The notes below the pieces were generated by a model. That model saw nothing but the letters and a program-made list of their open reading frames with translations. It had not been told where the DNA came from and searched no databases. From assembly GCA_964035545.1 (NCBI GenBank), contig OZ037767.1:31295628-31359627 (forward strand): a stretch of 64,000 bases of DNA. Direction: 5' to 3'. The stretch is from Bugula neritina. Lineage: Eukaryota; Bryozoa; Gymnolaemata; Cheilostomatida; Bugulidae. Position numbers and translations under genes: made by a program. Of the stretch, positions 31,322 to 43,210 are shown piece after piece. Position 1 is the first letter of the stretch. Every line of letters starts with the position of its first letter.

Positions 31322-33277
31322 CTAAAAGCCGGAAGCCCCTCCCCCTTCCTGTTGTAACCTGTTGATGTACGTCTTCTCCACGACCTGCACGGCATCTAAA
31401 TACCTGTCCATACACTGTCCCAGACACTTCTACAATAGACAACAACTTTTTAGGCATACTTCAGCTTTCTCCCATACTCCACACATTAAATTACTTCGTA
31501 CTAATAATACCACAATATTAATTTTAATATATTAATCACTACTTACTATATAGTTTTTATATAAAAACCACAAATTAAATCAATTGTATTATAATGTATT
31601 GTTATTTTTAAACACAAACTCAGCACAAGACATCATTGTTCATGCTAATAACGAGTAAACAGGTGGACATAACTCTTACTTGTTCTGAGCTGGCCAGTGA
31701 TGAGCCCGGCTTTGACACACACATCTTGAAACACTTATCTTGTACACCCTACAGAAAGAACGGTCATGATAACACAGCACGACTAACCATGTCCTGAACA
31801 GCAGTGACACACCTCTACTGCTTGTCTAATCTAGATCTACTCACACCTGGCTACCGTGAAGGAACTGAGTAGAGATAATATAGAGTTCCCTTTAAACTTA
31901 TTCTAAACACAAAGAAAGTAACTCTGCAATTGAGTTTTGCAAGTGAAATCTAAACTTTAGCATGCCTTTGCTCTATAAAGGTTATTTGTTTTAGTGAGTT
32001 GAGCATGAAACTGGTCTTTTATTATCTGTAAAGATTCACGGCCAAAATGACTTCATTAATTATTAGAGGGTGATTCTATCTATTAGAAGGCTTAAGTTTA
32101 AAAGCAAATTTTCAATAGTGACTTGTTTAATAAACATGTAACAAAAAATAAGGTAATTAGGACAGATTTTTACTCCAATTTTATGATATATGTCGCGCCA
32201 TTAAAAATATTGATAGTTTCTTGTTAAGCTAAAAGATAATTGGTTACAGAAAACACGTCAAAAGAGAATCAGTTATATTGTCGCTTATAGTTATACATTG
32301 AAGCACCTGTATTTCAAACTCAAACTCCAGACTGACAAAAAATAACCTATTTGCATGCTGAGGTTCGAAATGAAAGAGAGAAATGAGAGCAATATCATTT
32401 GCATTACTATTAGCACTATTTGTTGTTAGGAATCCCGTAGTCCTAGCGGTGTAATGGCTAGTACCTCTAGTGGGGGCAAAAGTTTTACAAGCTATTTCGA
32501 CTCTGTGTTGGGAGAGTGCACTTAGGGAGTTGACTGGCGAGTAGAGCCTATGAGCTGACAGAGTGCAAGGGGGCCAATGCATTACTTAAGAGAACTGGGT
32601 AGGATGTTGTTAGTAATAAATTGTTACTAGGCGTACTGATTGAGTGATACTAGTAATAATAATATTTACATTGAAAGCCTAGAAGAGGCACGTAACTTGC
32701 CACCAGTTTAATGGTTAATACTAATAGTAATACTAATAGCTACTGTCTTATTTTCAGTGTCTACACCATTCATTCATCAATCCAAACTGAAACCTCTCAC
32801 GGCTTTCAGTCTGAGTCTCGACAAATCATTGTCATTGTGATTGAGTTCGACTCGGTTGCTCTAAGTTTAATTATAATTTATCATAAGTATATTATAATAA
32901 TTTAATTATAATTCTAAGTTAAATTAGTGTTTCAATAAAAAAAATTGCTATTTCAAACTTGCTTTAAATTTAGGATTAAGCTTGTGCTGTGATGGTTATT
33001 ACAAGTTGAAGTGATATATGAATTTCTAATAAAAATAAATAAATAACTCCAACATTCACAATGACTGTCACTGTAAAGTAAAAGTACGAGTGAGACTCAA
33101 ATTGAAGTTGTATCAGAATCAGAATGAGAATGTCAATCACTCAATCAGTCAATGTGAATGTGGCAAAATTAAAAATACCTCTAGCAACTGTTTCAACTTG
33201 GCCATTTCAACTTGCATGTTGACTTGTTCCATAATTTGCTGCCGTTGAGCATTATCCATTGGCATTGAATTACTCAT
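31322..33277 (-). CDS. TIMM13: Mitochondrial import chaperone Tim13
   Basis: Minus-strand exons 33277-33179, 31748-31680 and 31429-31322 join at phase 0 to 91 residues. The twin CX3C motifs of small Tims are present: CFKMC then CLGQC, the first followed by VSKPGSSLASSEQ and the second by MDRYLDAV, as in Tim13. The N-terminal helix has IMEQVNMQVEMAKLKQLL and the C-terminal helix VEKTYINRLQQE. Tim13 pairs with Tim8 as a hexamer in the mitochondrial intermembrane space and escorts hydrophobic precursors to inner and outer membranes. The length is typical. It stands head to head with GSKIP, about 1.7 kb between start codons. Intron 1 holds a possible tRNA-like SINE piece. Confidence 0.95.
32434..32535 (+). 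repeat. Possible tRNA-like SINE head or tRNA relic
   Basis: AGTCCTAGCGGTGTAATGGC, then TAGTACCTCT, resembles the D-arm/A-box region of a tRNA. TTTCGACTC about 35 nt later resembles a B box. No full cloverleaf is visible and the 3' acceptor stem does not pair well. It lies in TIMM13 intron 1, antisense to the gene. Weak call. Confidence 0.3.
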
Positions 33278-34935
33278 TTTATATAGAAATATCTAGGACT
33301 AAATAATTAAAAAGTAAACCTTTATCTTGACCTGTTCAAAACCGGCAGAAATTATGTTGCTAGTATTAGTAACGTGCAACGATCAAATGATATGCCATGG
33401 CTTTATTTATGTGCTGTAACTTTCAACACTGCTGTGATTTGTTGACTTTTAGACACGCATTTGTACTGAGGCACGATTGGTTCACACTCTCATACATTTA
33501 TCCCTATTCGCCAACCAGCGACGGTACTCCGCCTTAAATTATCATATTACACCTGTTAGCGCTCAACTTGACCTTGACATATTATATAACAGCGATTCTA
33601 TTAAAGAAAGTTATCTCGACACTAGAACTCTAAATAATTGATTACTAATTAATTAAGTAATTATTATAATTATAATAATTATTATCATTACATTGATAAT
33701 CAGATAACGATAATCGTTTTGGCAATTGTTATTGCTATGATGAAGCTTATAATATGTTTGTACAAACTATAAGTATTACTATTTGTTTTTTAAATAACAA
33801 TTATAATTTATATTTCTATATCGTTTTACTCATATTCATATTGAATATTCATACTCATAGTGATATTTGATATTATTATTAGTATTACTATAACTATTAG
33901 TATTACTATTACCATTAGTATTACGTATTAGTATTAGTATCACTGTGACTTTGAGTTTGACTTGAAGTTTAACTTTATGATATTAAATTTAATTCAAATT
34001 CAAATTGACAATTGTAGTTATTTTAAAATCATCACTATTACTATTAGAGTATTACTACTAGTACTAGTACTACTAGTACTACTACTAGTAGTACTAGTAG
34101 ACGTAGTGAATTTAAGACCGAGTAGTGTAGAACTAGAACTAGTCGGTAGTCGACGTCGTAGACTCGGGCTGTCTGTCAGTGTCAGTGTGAGTGTCACTGT
34201 AGAGTAGAAGACTGAGTCTGAGACACCGTAGGCATAGACTGTAAGGAGTGAATACATGTTACTTGTCAGTGATAATGTTACCTTCTATTGTGATTGTTCT
34301 AGTTCAAATTGTATGTAATTATTAAATATTTACCTGAGGCTGATCAAATTCAAACGTCAGCTCATGTGTTTTGCTTTGACTGGGACTTGATTTAAAGTTA
34401 ACCTGTTTATGTAAACAATCAACAACTACTTAACTTAAGCAGCCATCGAATTGATTCAACTTGGTTTCTGGTTACTTCTGCAAACTCCTGAAATCTAAAG
34501 AGACAAATGTAGGCCAAAGTTGTAGAACAGAGAACATTTATCATAAGGCTAAATTAAAATCGCTTATCATATTGATATTTCATTCCAACTAAAATAGATA
34601 TGCTGTTCATCACAATAATAACTAATTTCGTTGGTTGGACAGTTCAACGCAATATTTCTCCTATTTTTACGCCAACTGTGCTTACCTTTCGTTAAGCTTA
34701 CATTTTTAGAGGCCTTGATAAACAATCAGGCCTATTTCGACACTGATTTTGGAATAATTTTTTATACAATTGAAAGTTATGTTCTTTGATTTCAAAGATT
34801 TCAATTTCGAATAATCTATTTTTCGATACTGTACCATTTCTTTATCAACAAATGATTCACAGAGTCATAATAGCTTTACTCAGGTGTGTATAAACTGATG
34901 TGACAGAAGCCAACACATTGTAGACTCGTTTTAGT
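33278..34935. promoter_or_regulatory. Shared upstream region of TIMM13 (-) and GSKIP (+)
   Basis: 1.66 kb between two divergent start codons. It contains ATTAGT/ATTACT-type repeats at about 33870-33950 and a partly self-complementary ACTAGT/AGTAGT cluster at about 34050-34105. Promoter function for one or both genes is inferred from position only. Confidence 0.4.
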
Positions 34936-35749
34936 ATGGAAGATTATGACCTTCGGAATGAGTGTTCTCGCATCATCACCGAGATACAGCCTCACGTCTC
35001 TAGTGCTGAAGCTTCCAAGACGTTAGAGTATACCTACAGCGTTGTTCACATCAACTTAGTGACTAAAGATAACATCAAAATGTGTGTCAGACTTACAGCG
35101 AGAGGGTTTGAGGTAACAGCCAGCCACCCTCGTCTAATGGAATGCTAGAACATTGTCATTTAAGTTTACTTGTTGTTGCAAAGGATTCAGTACATTATAA
35201 TATTTATAGGTTGGAATGGTTGCATTGGATGTGTGGTTTCTACTAAAAGATAGCTTTTTTGTCTGAATTCCTTAAATAAATAAGGAGTCATCGCTAATTT
35301 CCTTCTAAAATGATGTCTGCTTTTAGCATGGAGTAGAGCGTCTAACATTCCAAAATATAATAGTACTTTATTCAAAGTTTTGATTTCCCATGACCTCCGG
35401 CAAGGTTATAAATTGTGCCACATCAGCACTATGTATATACGACATCTCATTAACTGAACGCTATCTTCATTGCTTGTCACATTATGGTGTTCAATGTTTA
35501 GTTCAGTTACTAATCCGTAACATGATGTAATAGCCATATATGAATGACCTTGATGTGAATGACCTTGATAGTCTGGAATCCTTCATATTATGTTTTACTT
35601 TACAGATTGTTGGAGACGAGTTTGACACGGCAAACAAAGAGCCGACCACAACATACGAGTTGATAGACCAGCTGCTAAGTGACTTGAGTCCCAAGTACCG
35701 GGAGTCCTTCAGCTCTTTGCTAGCCCAGAAACTACAGAACCTTCAATGA
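34936..35749 (+). CDS. GSKIP: GSK3-beta interaction protein
   Basis: Exons 34936-35112 and 35606-35749 join at phase 0 to 106 residues covering the GSKIP domain. Exon 1 gives the beta-strand part (YSVVHINLVTKDNIKMCVRL then GFE); exon 2 gives YELIDQLLSDLSPKYRESF and the C-terminal helix LAQKLQNLQ, where the family has a SPxYREAF-like motif. GSKIP binds glycogen synthase kinase 3 beta and, in vertebrates, the PKA regulatory subunit. The human protein is 139 residues, with a longer N-terminus. The ATG follows TTTTAGT, so an upstream 5' UTR exon could end in that AG. Unspliced, both exons appear as separate short frames, each running into intron. Confidence 0.9.
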
Positions 35750-36664
35750 TGTCTATTGCCTGATCTAAAAAATTTCTTAAAGTATGTACATGGTGCGAAG
35801 TTTACAGAATTTAACTGAATCTCCAATGAAGTTGTTTGCTATAATATAACTGTGATGCCTCTTCCAATACCTCCGTGACCTATATGTCTTGTATAATTTT
35901 CATAAGGCAGCAACTTTATGCATTTCTACCATACTGGAAATTTCCACTTCCACTCTCTGTGCTGTGCAATGCAGTACTTGTGTAAAATTCCTCTTTTCTA
36001 AATATTTTTGAAATTAACAAATTATTTTTCTTTATGTTCTTTAGTTTAATTTTTTTAAATTTACTTGCTTCTTCATGTTGTTATATATGCTGTTACTTTT
36101 TTCTATTTCCATCAACTTGATCTTAGAATATTGTTTTTAGTTATGGTTATTTTTATACTCGTCTGGAATTTGCTAGAAAGCTTGAAGCTACTAGTCATGT
36201 ATATATCTCAACAGCATTTATTATGATAATTCAAGAAAAATGATGAACATTTCTTTCAAGAAAACAGCTTGAAGATAAAATATAGTAGATAAATAAATAA
36301 CAACTAAATTAATATTATTATATCCAATAACTAATTACGAAATAAAACGATGCTAGTTAACATACCTTGCCTAAACTTGATATAATAACTCCTAATTGAA
36401 ATAAATGTGCTCCAAAAAGGTTCCGAGGGTATAAAGACTGTAAAAGTGACCATCAGAAATAAAATAATAGTATATTTCCTAACAATCAATTAAAAATACA
36501 AAATAAATTCAAAATCATACTGGCAAATATAATTCTTATTTTAAGACTGCATCATTGTTACAAATAAATGGTAATGTGATAAGGCCCAGTGTTATATTAA
36601 ATTATAGTTATTGAATAAGAGAAAAGAGTAGGATGGGGTTAGATGTGGTTGTAAATCAGCAGTT
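35750..36664. other. Intergenic between convergent GSKIP and RNase T2
   Basis: 3' flanks of two convergent genes, AT-rich, with AATAAA-like sites near 36290. No gene or element recognised. Confidence 0.5.
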
Positions 36665-39600
36665 TTAGACATTATAAGAGTGATCAAGGGGAAAGTAACA
36701 GATATCCTGGGAGGGATAACATGGCGTCACCTCCGGCATTGTCACCCCATCATTCAGAGGTTTAGAAAGCACCATCTTGTCTGGATTACAGTTCATGGAG
36801 AATTTTTTGTCCAGACAAATTTCGATTTGAGCAATGTGTTGTTGCTTAGCAACTGGGTCCCATGTGCAACCTGGCATAAGCAAACAACTCCAAATTCATT
36901 GACATTATACTTCATTGTACACCGCTAAAAAACTTACACAAAAATTTGATAAAAGTAAATCACATGCATAGAGAAAAGTGTCACTATAACATAAAATTTG
37001 TACAAAATGTTAAAAAAATTACAATATTATAAGCAGGATATTTGTATACAACTTATTCACTGGCAAACGAACAACTTACAATGAAAGTTTGGGATGGACA
37101 ACTGTTACATACACCAAAAATGTAAATTATACTTACCAAGGATAATGGATTCATTGAAAATAGCATTAGTGGCTGCAGCAAAAGTGGTGTAGTTATAGCA
37201 GTGCAAGTCAGTAGGCAATATTCTACAAACAACACCAGCTGTTAGCACAATGGCACTAAACTGTCACCATATTAGACTAAGCAATACTAAAGTTACTGAG
37301 CCCTCAGTACCTCCCCCCCCCTGTTACCTTACACAGCAAGATAAACTGCTACAGACTTTTATTATAAAATGAAAATGTTTCAAATAAACCTATTATTCAC
37401 AGCACAAGGCTATGAATCTACAATAGAGCAGCAGTATTAGATGATTTGATTAATATTCACTCAACTATCATATTAGAAGTCATAAATGGGTCCATTTAAA
37501 GAACTTTGTTAACAGGTTTTGGAGAGAAGTAAAATTAATGGGCAGACAACTTTCTATCTTACAAATTGCAAGATGCTAGAGTATAGATAGACTAAGATAC
37601 ACTGGAGTACAAGGTTGAAAGTTGTTTGGATCACTAAGCACAGTGTATGGTTGAGACACCCCTTCTTCCCACTCCGACTGAAATGGTACACACCTAAGGT
37701 TCTGCTGTACTGACTAAATAAAAATAATTCACTTGGACAAAAAAATCTGATGAGAAAAATACTCCGAGTTATATGATGCCATATCTTTACCAGCTACACT
37801 AAATGTTTGTTGGCATAATAATACAAACCATCCATACTTGTTATTGGTCACCAAATATTTGAACCATAGGCTAAACTAGTGTTAGTGCAAATGAGAGAAT
37901 AATAAATAAGATTCATTACTCAAAAAAAATCAATAAAATATGGAGTAAGTACAGAGAGATGGAGTAAGTACAGAGAGATGGAGTGAGTACAGAGAGAGAT
38001 GAAGTAAGTATAGAGAGAGATGGAGTAAGTACAGAGAGATGGAGTAAGTACAGAGAGAGATAGAGTAAGTACAGAGAGATGGAGTAAGTACAGTGAGAGA
38101 TGGAGTAAGTACAGAGAGAGATGGAGTGAGTACAGAGAGATAAAGTAAGTACAGAGAGAGATGGAGTAAGTACAGAGAGATATAGAGTAAGTACAGAGAG
38201 ATGGAGTGAGTACAGAGAGATGGAGTAAGTACAGAGAGAGATGGAGTAAGTACAGAGAGATGGAGTAAGTACAGAGAGAGATGGAGTGAGTACAGAGAGA
38301 GATGGAGTAAGTACAGAGAGAGAGTAAGTACAGAGAGAGATAGAGTAAGTACAGAGAGAGATAGAGTAAGTACAGAGAGATAGAGTAAGTACAGGGAGAG
38401 ATGGAGTAAGTACAGTGAGATGGAGTAAGTACAGAGAGATGGAGTAAGTACAGAGAGAGATGGAGTAAGTACAGTGAGGTCATCACAGCCCAATCTTACT
38501 AAAGATTGTGTGAATAAACACTAGCAAAGATAACAAATAACACAACAATCATCAGAATAGCATCAGTGTCACATGACTAATTTACCCAGTACTACTAACA
38601 ACAGCTAACTCTTTCATAATGCATTGATAATAATGTGTTGATAATAATGTGTTGATAATATGTGTTGATAATATGTGTTGATAATAATGTGTTTATAATA
38701 TGTGTTGATAATATGTGTTGATAATAATGTGTTGATAATGTTGCAATCCACTCACCCTTATGATTTAGTACTTCTATAATGCATAGTGCCCTGATGAATG
38801 AATACTCTTTTAGTTCAACATTCACAGTAAAAATGAAATGAACAAGTGGACCACCCCCCCCCCCCTCAAACGTTGCTATTTACAACACCAGACTAACTGC
38901 GTGGTTCTTCTAGACTTTAGACTCATATGTTTTAACTTAATCCAACTGCCCAGTCAAGCAATGAATTGTATCATATATATTCATATAACTGCCACCACCT
39001 ACCTGAGCAACAAGACCTAATTTAGATAAAAGCAAAGTTTGGGAGGGACAGAGGGGGGATTAGATAATACTCACAATTTAGTGCCCAGCAGTTTGAAGAC
39101 ATCAAGCCTATCCAGCAGCTGCAGAATAAACTTGAAGTAGTTATAAGGGCCGTAGAGCATTGGTTCAAGAGAAGCACATGTACCGTGTTTAGTCCACTCG
39201 TGTGTCCAGAAGGTAAAATCATCACCTGAAGAACATATAGTTATAGTGTAGAGTATTTAGTATATATAGTAGTATATGGCAGTATATTATTTAGAATAGA
39301 GTATAATATATAGTATAGCATAGTATAGTAGAGTTAATAGCGAAATGCCGCGTATACTCCACAGAAACGCCAAGCTAGTTAAACTGTCTAAGAACTGATT
39401 ATCAATACATTTATTGTTGGAAAACTACCACAACATTTTCCACTGCTTTTGATATGGTCAAAGTTTCAAAGTCTAAAATTCACCACATCAAAGGCTATTG
39501 ACATCAATTTAGAGCCAAGTGGAGGATTGTATAATACTAGGAGAGCAGGAAATAAGATATGCATATACTATGGAGTAGTTAAAGGAAGTTAGCTCAAACT

Positions 39601-40785
39601 AGAAGAGCCAGTGAATTATATGCCGAAGTGCCAGCTGACACAACACTTTATCTCACTGTAAAAGACTGTTTCTTTTTAATTTGAATTACACTACTTGGCA
39701 ATACATGCAATGTGTACCTCTAAATATGTACAACTTGTATTAAAATGCATCTCTGAGACTTTATTACCACCTGACAGCATGTGTATAGTATATTATAGTA
39801 TAGTATAGAGTACATAGAGTAGAGTGAATAGTATAAAGTGATAGTAGGAGTTATTAGTGACAGAGGGAGTTAGTAGTAATAGTGGGAGTCAATAGTGACA
39901 GTGAAGAGAGCTGAGTACCAACTGAATCCACAGAAACTGACCGTCAAACGAGGGCCATTGAGCTCTCATGGTATCCTCTAGAGGTAAAATCTCCTTCTCC
40001 TCCAGAACCCATGAATCGTTGCAGAAGTTAGGATACGAGACGTTGACTGACGGCCATAGACCGTGAATTGTCCAACTAGTGATGTTATTGGCTAATAAAC
40101 ACTGTTTCCTGTCAATATAAATTATAATATAAGTTGTGTCTCAGTCGAACTAAGAGAAAAGAAATTGATAACTAACTCAAAACCAAGCTAGATGTTTAAC
40201 CAACAAAACTCTATTATATAAAGTTGGGGACACAATACGTCTTTTACAGCTCTAGAACTGCTGTAGTCAAGAAAAATTATAAGCTTTTGGAGTAATCTCC
40301 CAAGCACCTAAGTACAGAAAAGATATTTTAAGATATCAACTTCTAATTTAAATTAGAAAAAATAAATTAAGACTAACATTATTTGTAAAAGCAATAGCTT
40401 AGACAGAATCTCTATTATCTAATATATAAAAAATGCATTTCACATAAGTTTACTTGATACTTAGTAAAAATAAAAAATATGCTTATAAAATGATTTAATG
40501 TAATTCAAAAAGTGGTTTCTTTAAAATTATAATTTATTAATTCATTTAGAAAATGTGCTAAATATAGATTTATATCATTATAAAATGAGCATAAATATAG
40601 AAATATATTATTATAAAATGGCTAATTTACTTGAATTCTTACGTTTGCAAAGTTCCATTTCCGCCCAAAGCTTTACTGGGGCACAAAGAGCCAGGCCATT
40701 GTAGAGCAAACACATAGTAGTCATAGTAATATGCCCCACAACCACTAAATAGTGCTAGCACTGCCAGCAGGTGAATACCTTGCAT
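36665..40785 (-). CDS. Secreted ribonuclease T2
   Basis: Minus-strand exons 40785-40643, 40108-39942, 39225-39075, 37222-37137 and 36870-36665 join in phase to about 250 residues. Exon 1 has a signal peptide (LLAVLALFSGCGA) and FALQWPGSLC. Exon 2 holds catalytic segment CAS I as WTIHGLWPS; exon 3 holds CAS II as FWTHEWTKHGTC. The three His residues and the Glu needed for transphosphorylation of RNA are in place, so the enzyme should be active. Exon 5 has QIEICLDKKF with later Cys pairs typical of the C-terminal disulfides. Family members act in lysosomes or are secreted to break down RNA. Possible N-glycosylation sites include NNIT, NVS and NDS. Intron 3 carries two minisatellites. Confidence 0.93.
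37930..38478. repeat. 19-21 bp minisatellite, RNase T2 intron 3
   Basis: About 27 units of ATGGAGTAAGTACAGAGAG with GAGA-length variants. On the gene's sense strand it is a long pyrimidine-rich tract (CTCTCTGTACTTACTCCAT units). The long Leu/Ser/Tyr frames on the minus strand are artefacts. Confidence 0.95.
38622..38745. repeat. GATAATAATGTGTT minisatellite, RNase T2 intron 3
   Basis: About nine units of 12-14 bases (TTGATAATAATGTG, with TTGATAATATGTG variants). Confidence 0.9.
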
Positions 40786-43210
40786 TCTTCTATCACTTCT
40801 TCACAAGTGATTGGATTAGTATCGTATAGCAACACTAAATATCAGTTGATGAGCCAATCCAGCTATTGAACGGGATCTTATTAATTTTATTGAAAGTTCA
40901 TTACCAAGCTACAAAATAATAACCTAAATACTAATTCTAATCCTAAATTCAACAATGAAAACTATAGAAAACTAATAGTATTAAAAATTACGTATATAAC
41001 TGACAGTGACTAATATTATTTTATTAGAGAATTATAAAAGTACTACAGTACTACTACTAGTAGTAGTAGTATTACTACTAACTCTAAAAGTCTTTGCACT
41101 ATGGATATTACTATAACTAGTACTACTACTACTAGTAGTACTAATACTCATACTAATACTACCACTATTAGCACTAATACTAATAGTATAAGTATTACCA
41201 TTAGTATTAGCATTAGTCAATTACTAGTACTACTAATATTAGTATTACTATTTATATTATTAATATCATCACTGCTAGTACTAACAATAATATTACTTAT
41301 TAGTTATTAGTATTAGCAGAGAAAAACATTAAGAGACCTATGGCTAAATATGCAAGACACCAGCACTGAATCTGAAGATGATATGCATTGTCAACACTGG
41401 CAGACGTTTGCCCCTCTCTCTCTCTCTTACTTTTAGTATTAGTAATACTAATAAATAGTATTACTATTACTACTAGTATTAGTAATAATACTACATATTG
41501 ATATTGATATTCATATTGATATTGCCATCATTAATATTATTATATTTATTGGCATAGTATAACTATAAGTATTAGTATTACTATTATTATTAGTATTAAT
41601 AATAATATTATAACTATACTATTACTACTAGTACTATTACTAATACTAATAGTAATACTAGTAGACGTACTACTACTAGTACTAGTAGTAGTAGTCGTAT
41701 GACTAGTGCTGTCACTAGTAGTAGTACTACGTCCAAGACAAATATTACTACTAGTGGCTAGACGGACTTTTAGCCTTAGTAGTTAGCGCTAGTAGTACTA
41801 TTACTAGTAGTAGCAGCCACAATACTAGAATCATGTGATCCAACACGAGGTGATATCATGGCTTTGCCAGTTACAGAATTGTCCTCTGTGATGCTTTCAA
41901 CATGCTTTTGTGTTGACAAAGCTATTAAGTGATAAAGTACGGTGAATGTGGATGGCTCTTTGTTTGGACAATCCATGAAATGACGAATAGGAATTCAGCA
42001 TTCAGTATCCAATGATGTTTCAGATCTTTCTTACGATACTTTCAGTAAGAAGAAAACTCCGTAAGTAATAACGTATTAGTCCTAAACTAGGTTTACACGC
42101 AATTTATTTTCATTATCACTAAACTGAGTTATTGGTTGATTAACCAGGACTAACAAACTTCATCTTTGATTCTGAAATCGGTGAGAGTCGAATTTCTGTC
42201 GATTTTCATCTTGATCATAATCTTAACTCTCAAGTCATAGCGATAGTAACACAACCAATTGTGATTTTCAGTTCCGTTTAATTTTATGCCTCGGTTTGTC
42301 TTTCTCTTTGCAAACTCTGATCGACGGTTGCTGCCCGTAAATAATTTTAATTTATATTCACATTGAATTAAATTTAAACTCTTATAGTTATAGTTATTCA
42401 GTTATTGATATTCTAATTCTTAAAGTTAAAGACCGAGACCAGCTCCAAGTCTTAGTCTAGGCTCTAGGGTAAAAGTTAGTTTGAACTTCAAATTTCCAAG
42501 TATTTATTTAAGTTAAGCTGAAAATAAAACTCAAACTGTATAGTTTTTTTCCCCACAAAAGCTTTTACAACCATTCTGATTCAATACTACCTTTCCCCGA
42601 AAACAAGGGTGGTCGAGGATCTTCCAAAATATATTTCTGTTCTAAGATAAAAGTAAGTTTCAGGTTGTTTGTTTATGTTATGCTTATTAGATATATATAT
42701 TAATATTTAGTTGCTCTTCTCTTGGTCTGTTTGTTGAGTGCAAACAAATGGAAATATTCATATTGCTTCGCCATCAGGCTCAACTTAGTCGTATAACTAT
42801 AACTTAGCTGTTGAGGTACGGTTTTGCTTTTAGTGTCAGTGACATTCAAATTTTAATTAGACCTTCATTTGTTCAAATTTACCACACTAATCATAATACA
42901 CCGTAGGCGTATACTAATTAAAATTTATTGCCGAGTAAGAAAAGTGTCCATAAGCAGAGCATTTCAAAGATCAATTCTGATAACATCGTATTGGAGTCCG
43001 ATACGAGTTCAGATATTAATTTTTTCATTATTTCTTTTTGAAAATAGATTTTAACTGTCAAAATTTTGTCAACTCTGTTAGTTTTATAATACTTCAGTGT
43101 TATTTTTTGCACTTGATTTATTAAGTTTGTTAAATTTAACAAGTGTCAAAGTTCTACTAATTCTGTTATATTTAATTTACTGAGTTTATATTGCATCATA
43201 TTTACCATAG
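40786..43210. other. Intergenic/5' region between RNase T2 and PRPF38B
   Basis: Divergent gene starts. Dense ACTACT/AGTAGT/ATTAGT repeats fill about 41040-41330 and 41430-41830. A candidate 5' UTR exon of PRPF38B may end at 42653 (AAAA before GTAAGT). Short frames on both strands here are repeat artefacts or unsupported. Confidence 0.5.

Noticed and set aside
32244-32582. 112-codon minus-strand frame in TIMM13 intron 1
   Set aside because: Overlaps the tRNA-like segment, has no recognisable domain, and lies inside an intron of a complete gene.
37920-38493. Two 187-188 codon Leu/Ser/Tyr repeat frames
   Set aside because: Direct translation of the 19-21 bp minisatellite in two frames.
41776-41976. 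66-codon minus-strand frame near the ACT repeats
   Set aside because: Starts with non-repetitive sequence but has no recognisable motif and ends in the repeats; no splice partners found.
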